From assembly GCF_022829725.1 (NCBI RefSeq), contig NZ_JAKSYG010000240.1, forward strand, positions 1 to 64,000: a stretch of 64,000 nucleotides of DNA, in the 5' to 3' direction. Below the pieces are notes generated by a model. That model worked only from the letters and a program-made list of their open reading frames with translations, did no database searches and was not told where the DNA came from. The translations under genes and the position numbers were made by a program. Shown one piece after another: positions 37,099 through 45,253 of the stretch (positions are counted from its first letter, which is position 1; the number at the start of each line of letters is the position of its first letter). This DNA is from Methylobacterium sp. E-005 (GTDB lineage Bacteria; Pseudomonadota; Alphaproteobacteria; Rhizobiales; Beijerinckiaceae).

Positions 37099-40000
37099 TC
37101 ACTCCGCCGCATCTGCCTGCCGGAAGCCCTCAATCCCGACCTGGTCGGGGTTGATCGCGTGGAGCGCCCGCCGGGCCGCCTCCAGCGGGTGTTCGGCCTC
37201 GATCCGGACCGAGGTGAGGTCCGGGCTCTTGTAGACGGTGACGATGGTGTCCATCACCTCGGTGAGCGTGGTGCGCTTATCCTCGGGGGCGGCGATCAGG
37301 AGTTGCAGGCCCCAGGCCCGGTAGAGATCGACCAGCGCCTGGCTGTTGCGCACGTCGAGCTTCGAGAAGGCCTCGTCGAGGAGGCACAGGCCGAGGCCCG
37401 GGTTCTCGTCCCCCGGCCGGTCGCCGGGATAGTAGGCGCTCGCCAGCGAGGCCGCGATCGCCACGTAGAACGGCGCCTGCGCCTCGCCGCCCGAGCCGCG
37501 CAGCGCCCGCGCCGACATGGTGGTGCGGTTGCCCGCCCGGTCGCGCATGCCGATCTCGTAGACGAAGTAGTTGCGGTAATCGGCCAGCCGGGCCGCATCC
37601 TCCTCGCCGGCGATGAGGGCGGTGATCTCGGCGAGCGCCGCCGCCATCGGGCCCTCGGCCGCGCCGTCGAGCAGCGCCTGCGCGGCCTCGGGGGAGCGCG
37701 CGGTCTCGGTGGCGAGCGCGTGGACCGCGGCGTAGCGCCGGTCCACCGCCGCCTCGAACGCGTAGGTCTGGCCGGTGAAGCTGCGGGCCGAGAGCCGCTC
37801 GTTCAGCGCCTCCAGCCGGGCCTGGACCCGCTCGAACCGGTCGGCGAGGCGGGTCAGCAGATCCTCGGTCATGAGGCGGCGCATCTCGACCTCGGCCCGT
37901 TCGGCCTGGGCCCGGTAGCGCCGCAATTCGTGGCCCTCGACCGCCTCGTATTCCCGCCGGACCCAGGCGAAGCCGTCGATGGCCGGCGCGTCGCCCTGGT
38001 TAAGGGGATTCTCGACCCGCCACGCGGCACAGGCCTCGGCGAGCTCCCGCTCGGCGATCCGTCCGTGTGAGCGGGCCGCCTCGGCTGCTTCCCGGGCCAG
38101 GCCCCGCTCGGCCGTCGCCCGGGAGCCCGCGGCCTTGGCATCGAGGCCCGCAAGCGCGCGGCGCGCTTCGGCGATCACGCCCACGTCGAACGTCTCGGAG
38201 CGGGCCACGCGGACCCGGGCCGCATCGCCGCCCATGAGCTGGCGCAGGGCCGCGCGCCGGGCCGAGAAGGCGGCGCGGGCGGCCTCGCGCATCGTAACCA
38301 GCCGGGCGCGGAGCGCCGCCTCGTCGGCGAGCAGGCGATCGAGCTTCGGCTCCAGCTCCTCCGACAGTTCGCGCAGATAGGCGACCCGTTCCGTCGTCAG
38401 CGCGGCGATCTCGGCGGCGAGCCCGGCGGTGTCGCGCTTCTCGATCCCCTCGCGCTCGGTCTGGAGGGTGCGCCGCCGTCCATCGAGCCCGTCGAGCTCG
38501 GCGCGCAGCGTATCGATATCGTCGAGGCCCCGGGCGATGCGCGCCCGGATCGCGGCCGCCGTGCGGGCGGCCTCGCGCAGCACCGCCGCCTCGCCGCGCA
38601 GCCGCCGCGCCTCCGCGACCGCCGCCTCGTGGACGCGCCGGCTGTCGACGGTCGGCCCGCGCTGACCGCGGGTCATGAGCAGATCGACGCTGCGCGTCAC
38701 CGAATAGGCCATGCCGGCGGTGGTTCGCCCGCTCGGCGCCACCGCCCGGGCGAGGCGGGCCAGTTCGGCATCATCCTTCGCCAAGTCGTAGCCACCGAGC
38801 CGCACGCCCAGGAACGCCTCGGCGTGCGGATCGCTGGTCTCGATCACCGTGAGCGGGCCGTCATCGTAGCGGCGCGCGCGCTGCTTGGCGGTGTCGGTGG
38901 TCTTGACCAGGATGCAGCGGTGGAACCGGTCGCGGCCCCCCTGGAGCACGCCGAGCGCCTCGTTCAGCCGATCCGGCGCCACCACCAGGGCTTCCCGGGC
39001 GCGCCCGAGCAGGCCTTCGAGGGCCGGCCCCCAGGTGGGATCGATGATCTCGGCCAGCTCGCAGATCGGCACGGCGTCGATGCCGCGCCGCTCCAGCTCG
39101 CCGCGGAACGCCAAAGTGTCGGAGGACAGGCGCGCGGTCGGGCCGGCGCCGGTGCGCGGCGCGGTGCGCTCGGCTTCACTCTCCTGGGCGCGGGCCTTGA
39201 GCGCCGCGTCCTCGGCGGCCCGCTCCAGCGCCTCGTCGAACTCGGGCAGCCGGGCCAGCCCGTCGATCAGCTCGGCGAGCGGCCCCTCCGGGCGCAGAAT
39301 CCCCTCGGGCGGCGATTCCCGGCGCAGCCCGGCCCGGGCGCAGGATTCGGCCAAACGCGCCGCCTGCGGAAAACCCTGCTGCAGGATCGGGGCGACCGGC
39401 TGGAGCTTGCCCATCTGGCCGACGAGCGCGACCAGATCGGCGATCCGCCCAACCAGCTCCTTCCGGTCGCGCTCCAGCATGGACAGGCCGAGCGTCGAGG
39501 CGGCGAGACGGCCCTCGGCGGCGCTGGCGGCGGCGAGGGCCTTCTTCTCGGCGATCTCCCCATCGATGTCGCGGACGAAGCCACGGCTGGCCGCCACGCG
39601 CTCCCGGGCGATGCGCAGGGCGTCGGACCCCTCGCGCAGGCGCGTGCGCACGGCGACGAGGTCGAGGCTGCGGCGGCGCAGCTCGGCGGCGGCGGCCCGC
39701 AACTCGTGGGTCGCCGCGGCGAGCACCGACTCGCTCCAGGCCTCGTAGCGGTCGCGCAGGCGGCGCAGGCGCGCGAGGCGGCTCTCCAGCTCGGCGATCG
39801 TCTCCAGCAGGCGGCGCCAATTGGCGATCGACTGGCGGACGCGGTCGACGTCGAGGGGCTCCGGCTCCAGCACGAAGGCACGCACGAAGGCGCTGGTGTC
39901 GAAGATCGGCTTGAACGCCACCGCGTTGGCGAAGCTGCGCAGGAAGTGGCGCGGCTCCGGTGCCGGCGCCCCCTCCCGCAGGGTGGCCAGCACATCGGCC

Positions 40001-40536
40001 GTGAACCGCTCGCCCGAGGTGCGGTACTCGGTGAAGCTCGCCGCCTTGGCACGCAGATCCCCGGCGATCTCGCTCCAGGGCGCCGTGTAGGTCCCGCCGG
40101 GGGCGGTGCGGGCGTAATCGGCAATCTCGAACCGGTGCCCGACCGCGATGAAGCGCGACAGGACGGCCTCCTTCGGCTCGACGGCCCGGGCCGCCAGCGC
40201 CAGCCCGACCGTGACGACGCGGCCCGAAGCGGGGTTCTCGAACACCAGGGCCAGCACGGTCTCGCAGGATTCCCGGGTCGGGCGGCCGCCCTCCGCGGGG
40301 TCGCTGATCCAGCCCAGGCAATAATCGCGCACCGTGCGGGCGCTGCGCCCGGAGGCCGAGGCGTTCAGCGCGAGGCGGCTGGCATTGTTGCCGGCCAGCA
40401 CCGTGCCGACCGCGTCGAAGATCGTCGACTTACCGGCGCCGGTCGGCCCGACGAGGGCCGCGGCACCCCGCAGCCGGATCTGTTCGCGGCGGATCAGATA
40501 CCAGTTCGAGAGGGCGATGTCGGTGAGGACGTACAC
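37099..40536 (-). CDS. SMC-like ATPase, MksB/JetC type
   Basis: The 1145-residue motor of a MukB-like SMC complex that loops or cleaves foreign DNA (Wadjet) or condenses chromosomes (Mks). N-terminal Walker A is VGPTGAGKSTIFDA (about 31-39), with SGRSARTVRDYCLGW soon after, a family block. Long coiled coils fill about 250-480 and 620-880, with a hinge region between. The C-terminal head has the ABC signature GSGGEAQAPFYVAIAASL (about 1012) and Walker B GLCLLDEAFSKLD (about 1050). GTG start. jetA and jetB are 2 kb away on the same strand, separated by a receptor gene. I call it JetC-type from the signature and partners. Confidence 0.88.
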   Translation of the reverse strand: MYVLTDIALSNWYLIRREQIRLRGAAALVGPTGAGKSTIFDAVGTVLAGNNASRLALNASASGRSARTVRDYCLGWISDPAEGGRPTRESCETVLALVFENPASGRVVTVGLALAARAVEPKEAVLSRFIAVGHRFEIADYARTAPGGTYTAPWSEIAGDLRAKAASFTEYRTSGERFTADVLATLREGAPAPEPRHFLRSFANAVAFKPIFDTSAFVRAFVLEPEPLDVDRVRQSIANWRRLLETIAELESRLARLRRLRDRYEAWSESVLAAATHELRAAAAELRRRSLDLVAVRTRLREGSDALRIARERVAASRGFVRDIDGEIAEKKALAAASAAEGRLAASTLGLSMLERDRKELVGRIADLVALVGQMGKLQPVAPILQQGFPQAARLAESCARAGLRRESPPEGILRPEGPLAELIDGLARLPEFDEALERAAEDAALKARAQESEAERTAPRTGAGPTARLSSDTLAFRGELERRGIDAVPICELAEIIDPTWGPALEGLLGRAREALVVAPDRLNEALGVLQGGRDRFHRCILVKTTDTAKQRARRYDDGPLTVIETSDPHAEAFLGVRLGGYDLAKDDAELARLARAVAPSGRTTAGMAYSVTRSVDLLMTRGQRGPTVDSRRVHEAAVAEARRLRGEAAVLREAARTAAAIRARIARGLDDIDTLRAELDGLDGRRRTLQTEREGIEKRDTAGLAAEIAALTTERVAYLRELSEELEPKLDRLLADEAALRARLVTMREAARAAFSARRAALRQLMGGDAARVRVARSETFDVGVIAEARRALAGLDAKAAGSRATAERGLAREAAEAARSHGRIAERELAEACAAWRVENPLNQGDAPAIDGFAWVRREYEAVEGHELRRYRAQAERAEVEMRRLMTEDLLTRLADRFERVQARLEALNERLSARSFTGQTYAFEAAVDRRYAAVHALATETARSPEAAQALLDGAAEGPMAAALAEITALIAGEEDAARLADYRNYFVYEIGMRDRAGNRTTMSARALRGSGGEAQAPFYVAIAASLASAYYPGDRPGDENPGLGLCLLDEAFSKLDVRNSQALVDLYRAWGLQLLIAAPEDKRTTLTEVMDTIVTVYKSPDLTSVRIEAEHPLEAARRALHAINPDQVGIEGFRQADAAE

Positions 40537-40709
40537 GATGTCGGTGAGCCGGCCCGGGATTGGAAATCAACCGGCCCAGTTGGCCGGACTCGGCGGCGTA
40601 TGCAAGCCGGTGACAGAGGCCGTGACGACTCAAGTTCTGCGCGAACCCGCAGCTTGCCCGCGCAAGCACCACCGATATCGTGTCCGAGGGACAGAGATCT
40701 GGCAAGACT

Positions 40710-42386
40710 ATGCGCGCGAGCATAAAGACAAAACTCAGCAGCTTGTTCCTGTTTCTGCTTGTCGCGGCGGCGATACAGGGTGGAATGACGATCGTTCGGA
40801 TGAAATTTGTCGATCACCAATTAGCCGAGCTGCTTGACAAGGCAATGCCATCTTTGGATGCGGTGGAAACCATCAGCGCGCTGACTGTCAAAGCGCGCCT
40901 GCTGCAGGTGCGCGTCGCCACGGCGGACACGGAGGCCGAACGCGATGCGGGCCGCGCGGCGGTGGAAGAGATGCTCAAGGATCAGTCCGCCCGGGTCGAG
41001 GCCTACAAGGCTCGGATCACCGCGCCGGACGAGCAGACCCTCTACGACACCCTGGTCGCCAAGCTGAAGGCCCAGCACTATGCCTGGGAGCGGCTGCGCG
41101 GGATGAGCCTCAGCCAGCGCGAGGCGGCGATGGCCTATTACCGGGGGGCCATGAATGCCCGTTACCAGGATGTGGCGCAGGCCGCGCGCGCGCTGGTGGA
41201 TCGGCATGTCAGGGCCGTCGAGGAGGCGGGCCGGTCCGCCCGGGAGAGCCAGGCCAGCGCGGTCTCGACGACCATCACGATCCTGGCCGCCATGCTGATG
41301 GTCGGCCTCGGCGCCTTGCTGTACGCGCTCCGCGGCGTCTCGCGGCCGATCACCGTGATGACCAACGCCATGCGCCGGCTCGCGGACGGCGATACGGGCT
41401 CGGCGGTGCCCTATGCGGGGCGGGGGGACGAGATCGGCGCCATGGCGGCGGCCGTGCAGGTCTTCCGTCAGAACCTGATCCAGACCCGCACCCTGGAGGC
41501 CGAGGCGGCCCGCGCCCGGGCGGGGGCCGAGGTGCAGCGCCGCCAGGGCATGCGCGACCTCGCGGAACGGTTCGAGACTGCCATCGGGGGCATCGTCCGC
41601 GCGGTCACGGCGGCGGCGACACAGCTCCAGGCGACTGCCCGGGCGCTCACCGCGACGGCGACCCGGACGGCCGACCGCTCCGGCGATGCACGCGCCGCCG
41701 CCGCGGAGGCCGCCGCCAACGTCAACACCGTGGCGGCGGCGGCCGAGGAGCTCGGATCCTCCGTGGACGAGATCGGCCGGCAGGTGGTGGCTTCGGCGGA
41801 TCTGGCGCAGGTGGCGGCCCGGGAGGCCGGAGCGACCACCGATCTGGTGCAGGCGTTGAGCACCGGCACCCGGTCGATCCGCGAGGTGGTGACGCTGATC
41901 TCCGCGATCGCCGGGCAGACCAACCTTCTGGCCTTGAACGCCACGATCGAGGCGGCCCGGGCCGGCGAGGCCGGCAAGGGGTTCGCGGTGGTGGCCGCCG
42001 AGGTGAAGCAGCTCGCAGAGCAGACCGCCAAGGCCACCGGGGAGATCAGCCGGCAGATCGATCAGATCCAGGGCTCGACCGACCACGCCGTCCGCGCCAT
42101 CGACGGCATCGCCGGGCGGATCCGCGAGATCGACGCCACGGCGACCACGATCGCCAGCGCGGTGGCGCAGCAGGGGGCGGCCACGCAGGAGATCGTTCGC
42201 AACGTCGCCCAGGCGGCGGCCGGGACCGGCGCGGTCACGGACAACATCTCGGAGGTCGCGGGCGCGGCCGACGAGACCGGCGCGGCGGCCGGGCAGGTGC
42301 TGCGCGCGGCCTCCGCGATGGCCGAGCAGGCCGCCCGGCTCGGGAGCGAGGTGGAGCATTTTCTTGAGACGGTGCGGGCGGCCTGA
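40710..42386 (+). CDS. methyl-accepting chemotaxis protein
   Basis: A 558-residue receptor. First transmembrane helix about 10-32 (LSSLFLFLLVAAAIQGG), a periplasmic four-helix bundle sensor (about 33-185, LDKAMPSLDAVETISALTV), second helix at 186-208 (ITILAAMLMVGLGALLYAL), HAMP (PITVMTNAMRRLADGD), then the signalling domain with the hairpin tip EVVTLISAIAGQTNLLALNATIEAARAGEAGKGFAVVAAEVK-type sequence (only AGQTNLLALNATIEAARAG quoted as the marker). ATG at 40710 was preferred over GTG 40680. It is transcribed against jetB and jetC and sits between them; its closest paralogue in the window is at 45254-47350. Confidence 0.93.
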   Translation: MRASIKTKLSSLFLFLLVAAAIQGGMTIVRMKFVDHQLAELLDKAMPSLDAVETISALTVKARLLQVRVATADTEAERDAGRAAVEEMLKDQSARVEAYKARITAPDEQTLYDTLVAKLKAQHYAWERLRGMSLSQREAAMAYYRGAMNARYQDVAQAARALVDRHVRAVEEAGRSARESQASAVSTTITILAAMLMVGLGALLYALRGVSRPITVMTNAMRRLADGDTGSAVPYAGRGDEIGAMAAAVQVFRQNLIQTRTLEAEAARARAGAEVQRRQGMRDLAERFETAIGGIVRAVTAAATQLQATARALTATATRTADRSGDARAAAAEAAANVNTVAAAAEELGSSVDEIGRQVVASADLAQVAAREAGATTDLVQALSTGTRSIREVVTLISAIAGQTNLLALNATIEAARAGEAGKGFAVVAAEVKQLAEQTAKATGEISRQIDQIQGSTDHAVRAIDGIAGRIREIDATATTIASAVAQQGAATQEIVRNVAQAAAGTGAVTDNISEVAGAADETGAAAGQVLRAASAMAEQAARLGSEVEHFLETVRAA

Positions 42387-42432
42387 CCACGTCCCTTCAG
42401 AGCCTGTTTGCCTCGGCCGATCCAATTCTCAG

Positions 42433-42546
42433 CCTCATCCTGAGGTGACCGCGTCAGCGGGTCTCGAAGGAGCCCTCCAGCCAGCCGCGCGATCCCTGGA
42501 GGGCTCCTTCGAGGCCTGCGCTGCGCTCGGGCACCTCAGGATGAGG
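42433..42546. repeat. 114-bp nested palindrome
   Basis: Outer arms CCTCATCCTGAGGTG (42433-42447) and its complement (42532-42546) pair over 15 bp with no mismatch. Inner arms CTCGAAGGAGCCCTCCAG (42463-42480) and its complement (42496-42513) pair over 18 bp around a 15-base loop. It lies between the convergent stops of the receptor gene (42386) and jetB (42616). The CCTCATCCTGAGG core is a well-known dispersed repeat in Rhizobiales genomes; it may act as a bidirectional terminator or mark a rearrangement. Confidence 0.92.
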
Positions 42547-42615
42547 AGGTCGGGTTGGATTTCGGCCGCTTCGAGCGGGGTGCGACCGCAGTCGGACAGT
42601 GAACAGATTCTCAGG

Positions 42616-43242
42616 TCAGGCCTCCCCGGCCTCCGTCCAGGCCCGCAGGCGCTCCAGCCACGCATCCGAGGCCAGCACCGCCACGCCCGGCAGGAGTGCG
42701 AGCGGCGTCACCCGCTCGACCCGGTCGCGCTCGCCGAGCCGCAATCCGCCCCGTCGCGCGTAGAGCCGCAGGATGTCGGCGAGCCGCCCCTCCTCGGGGG
42801 GTTCGTTGCGGGCGACCGTGCGGATTTTTTCCACGATCTCGTCGGTGGTGCACTCGACGATCCCGTCGGTGCCGACGCGATGGTCGCGCAGACCCTCCTC
42901 GTAGAGGAGCCGCAGCGCCAGCAGCACCAGGGTCTCGTCCTTGCGCAGCCGCTCCGACACGATGTCGTGGCGCGGCGCGTCGGCGGCCGGGCTCAGCGAC
43001 ACCATCTGGTCGCGGTGCGAGACCGTCAGTGCGTAGCCCAGGCAGGCGAAGTAGTCGGTGAAGAACGGCGCGTAGTGCCGGGCCAGCTCGTAGGAGCGGC
43101 CGATATTCGGCGTGTCGGCGTAGATCACCTGTCCCTTCAAGAGGACCTGGAGGGCGCGGCTCAACTCCTCGGCGTCCGGCGCCCGGGCGCCGGGGGGCGC
43201 GGGCTCGTCGCCGTCGATGATGGCGCGGAATCCCTCAAGCAC
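42616..43242 (-). CDS. MksE/JetB-like protein (DUF4194 type)
   Basis: A 208-residue winged-helix subunit linking the kleisin to the SMC head. Key stretch: ELSRALQVLLKGQVIYADTPN, then YALTVSHRDQMVSLSP, DETLVLLALRLLYEEGL, ECTTDEIVEKIRTVARN and DILRLYARRGGLRL, the order expected for DUF4194. The GTG at 43242 overlaps the stop of jetA by 8 bp, with GGAG upstream; an ATG at 43287 inside jetA is an alternative. The gene downstream on this strand is not jetC but, after the palindrome, an opposing receptor gene. Confidence 0.8.
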   Translation of the reverse strand: MLEGFRAIIDGDEPAPPGARAPDAEELSRALQVLLKGQVIYADTPNIGRSYELARHYAPFFTDYFACLGYALTVSHRDQMVSLSPAADAPRHDIVSERLRKDETLVLLALRLLYEEGLRDHRVGTDGIVECTTDEIVEKIRTVARNEPPEEGRLADILRLYARRGGLRLGERDRVERVTPLALLPGVAVLASDAWLERLRAWTEAGEA

Positions 43243-44605
43243 CGGGGCGCCGCTCCAGTACGAAATCCGGGCAGTCGAGCCAGCCATTGGCGATGCGCTC
43301 GGGCAGGCGGGTGAGGGCGTAGCGGTCGCCGAGCTGCGCGTCGAACAACACGTCGATCTCACGCAGGCGCTGGAACACGATGAAGTCGTCGACGCCTGTG
43401 ATCGTGATCTGGGATCCGCGCAGCCGCACCGCTCGGCCGAGCCGGGCCTCCACGAAGGCGCTCATGCTTTCGGGCGTCACGGTGGTACGGCGGCGGAACT
43501 CCGCCTTGGCGGCCGCGAAGGCGTCGACCACGGGATCGTCCTCGATGTCGGGCAGGGGCTCCATGTCGATGGCGAGCTTGCGGGCCCGGGGCATCTGGAG
43601 ATGCGCGTGGCCGATCGGCGGGCGCAGCAGCGACACGTCGGACGGCACGTCGGGGGCGATCTCGGCGCCGCCGACGGCGCGCAGCATGGCGGCGGCGCGC
43701 TCGACGCCGCCGGGATCCGGCCGGTCCATGACGTGGAGGGCGGCCGCGATCCGGCGCTCCAGCCGCGCCACCACGGCATCGACCGCGTCGAGGTGGTTGT
43801 CGAGCCCCTCGAATACCGACAGGATCTGGGCGAGGTCGGCCCGCACCGCCCGCTGGGCGGCGTCGAGATCCGGGCTGCGGCCCTCGCGGATCTGGCCCTC
43901 GGCCAGCGCCCGGATCGTGAGGGCGTCGCGCAACGCCCGGCCGGCCTCGCGCACCACGCTGGCCCGGAAGCGGAACGGGTTGAAGCGCGTGTGCAGCGTC
44001 CGGTAGTCGCTGATCAGGTGGCGCTCGACGAAATCCTTGAAGAACAGCCGGAACGTCTTGGCCCTGTCGGGCTCGCGCAGGATACGCTCCTCGACCTTGC
44101 GCATCCCGGCCGCGAGGCCGCGCACATGGGCCAGGAAGGCGGCCGATGCCCGGGCGGCGTTCGCCAGGGCCTCGGAGCGGCTGCCGGGATCCGACAGGGC
44201 GCTCTCCAGTCCGCCCAGCACCTCCAGCACGGCGCCGCCGTAGGAACGGGTCTCGCCCCGTTCGAGCCGGGACAGTTCTTCCAGGAGAAGCCGTGCCTCG
44301 GGGTCGAACTCCACCACCGGCACGTAGCGCTCGCGGCGCTCGATCAGCCAGCCGGTGTCGAGGAGGCGGCGGTAGAGGGCGGTGCGGCGCTCGGTGGGAT
44401 CGGCGGAGATCGGCTCGTCGCCGCTGACTTCCGGGTCGCTCCAGCCCGCCGCGAAGTCACCGATCTCAGCGAGCAATTCGGCCTTGCGCACCGGCTCGGC
44501 CCCGAGGACGCGGCGGTGCAGGTGCAGCAGGAGAGCCGCGTTGAAGCCGCGGCTCGGGGACGCCAGCGGCTTGAACAGCTCATCGGGCAGCTGCGCGAAC
44601 AGCAT
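43235..44605 (-). CDS. MksF/JetA-like kleisin subunit (DUF5716 type)
   Basis: A 456-residue protein. Blocks: LFAQLPDELFKPLASPSRGFNAALLLHLHRR, TALYRRLLDTGWLIERRERY, FDPEARLLLEELSRLER, KTFRLFFKDFVERHLISDYR, RFNPFRFRASVVREAGRAL, and the C-terminal GDRYALTRLPERIANGWLDCPDF. I recall this order from Wadjet JetA proteins of the DUF5716 type, the kleisin that closes the SMC ring. ATG at 44605. The FKBP gene lies 35 bp upstream on the same strand, and jetB overlaps downstream. Confidence 0.8.
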   Translation of the reverse strand: MLFAQLPDELFKPLASPSRGFNAALLLHLHRRVLGAEPVRKAELLAEIGDFAAGWSDPEVSGDEPISADPTERRTALYRRLLDTGWLIERRERYVPVVEFDPEARLLLEELSRLERGETRSYGGAVLEVLGGLESALSDPGSRSEALANAARASAAFLAHVRGLAAGMRKVEERILREPDRAKTFRLFFKDFVERHLISDYRTLHTRFNPFRFRASVVREAGRALRDALTIRALAEGQIREGRSPDLDAAQRAVRADLAQILSVFEGLDNHLDAVDAVVARLERRIAAALHVMDRPDPGGVERAAAMLRAVGGAEIAPDVPSDVSLLRPPIGHAHLQMPRARKLAIDMEPLPDIEDDPVVDAFAAAKAEFRRRTTVTPESMSAFVEARLGRAVRLRGSQITITGVDDFIVFQRLREIDVLFDAQLGDRYALTRLPERIANGWLDCPDFVLERRPGA

Positions 44606-44640
44606 TTCTTGGGACTCTCGCCGTCCGCGCAGACCGACCG

Positions 44641-45069
44641 TTACTTCGCGCCGAGGAGCTCGACGTCGAAGATCAGGGTGGCGTTCGGCGGGATCACGCC
44701 GCCGGCGCCGCGGGCGCCGTAGCCGAGCTGCGGCGGGATGATGAGGGTGCGCTTGCCGCCGGTCTTCATGGTGGCGACGCCCTCGTCCCAGCCCTTGATC
44801 ACCTGGCCGGCGCCGAGGGGGAACGAGAAGGGCTGGTTGCGGTCGCGGGAGGAGTCGAACTTCTTGCCCTTCTTGCCACCCTCGTCGAGCCAGCCGGTAT
44901 ACTGGACGGTGACCTGCTGGCCGGGCTTCGGCTCCGGTCCGGTCCCGACGACCTCGTCCTGATACTTCAGCCCGGAGGGCAGCGTGACGGTTTCGGCAGT
45001 GGCGGCAGTGCTGGCGGCAGTGCTCATGGCGATCAACGCGGCTCCGGCGATGAGGGACAGGCGAGGCAT
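44641..45069 (-). CDS. FKBP-type peptidyl-prolyl isomerase, secreted
   Basis: Catalyses cis-trans isomerisation of prolyl bonds, helping folding in the periplasm. The 142-residue protein has a signal peptide (MPRLSLIAGAALIAMSTAASTAATAE) and one FKBP domain: LPSGLKYQDEVVGTG, VTVQYTGWLDEGGKKGKKFDSS, QVIKGWDEGVATMKTGGKR and the C-terminal NATLIFDVELL. The active-site residues (Tyr, Asp, Phe, Trp and Ile in these blocks) are all present. GGGAGA precedes the ATG at 45069. jetA starts 35 bp downstream. Confidence 0.93.
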   Translation of the reverse strand: MPRLSLIAGAALIAMSTAASTAATAETVTLPSGLKYQDEVVGTGPEPKPGQQVTVQYTGWLDEGGKKGKKFDSSRDRNQPFSFPLGAGQVIKGWDEGVATMKTGGKRTLIIPPQLGYGARGAGGVIPPNATLIFDVELLGAK

Positions 45070-45253
45070 GGTTTCTCCCTGGAACCGGCGCCGTGCGCGC
45101 CGGCCGTCGCCGCGCCTTCTAGCGACTCGCAAAGGTTGAGGCCAGGGAGGCCGCCGGAGATCCGGTCGAAGGATCCGAGCCGTTCCCGTCGCTTCATCCT
45201 CGCCGCACGCTCCGCACCGAACCGGCATCCGGATCGATGCGGAGCGCGCGGGC

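Noticed and set aside
38629..40725. Plus-strand open frame opposite jetC
   Set aside because: Antisense to a coding frame with Walker A, signature and Walker B motifs; no protein family seen.
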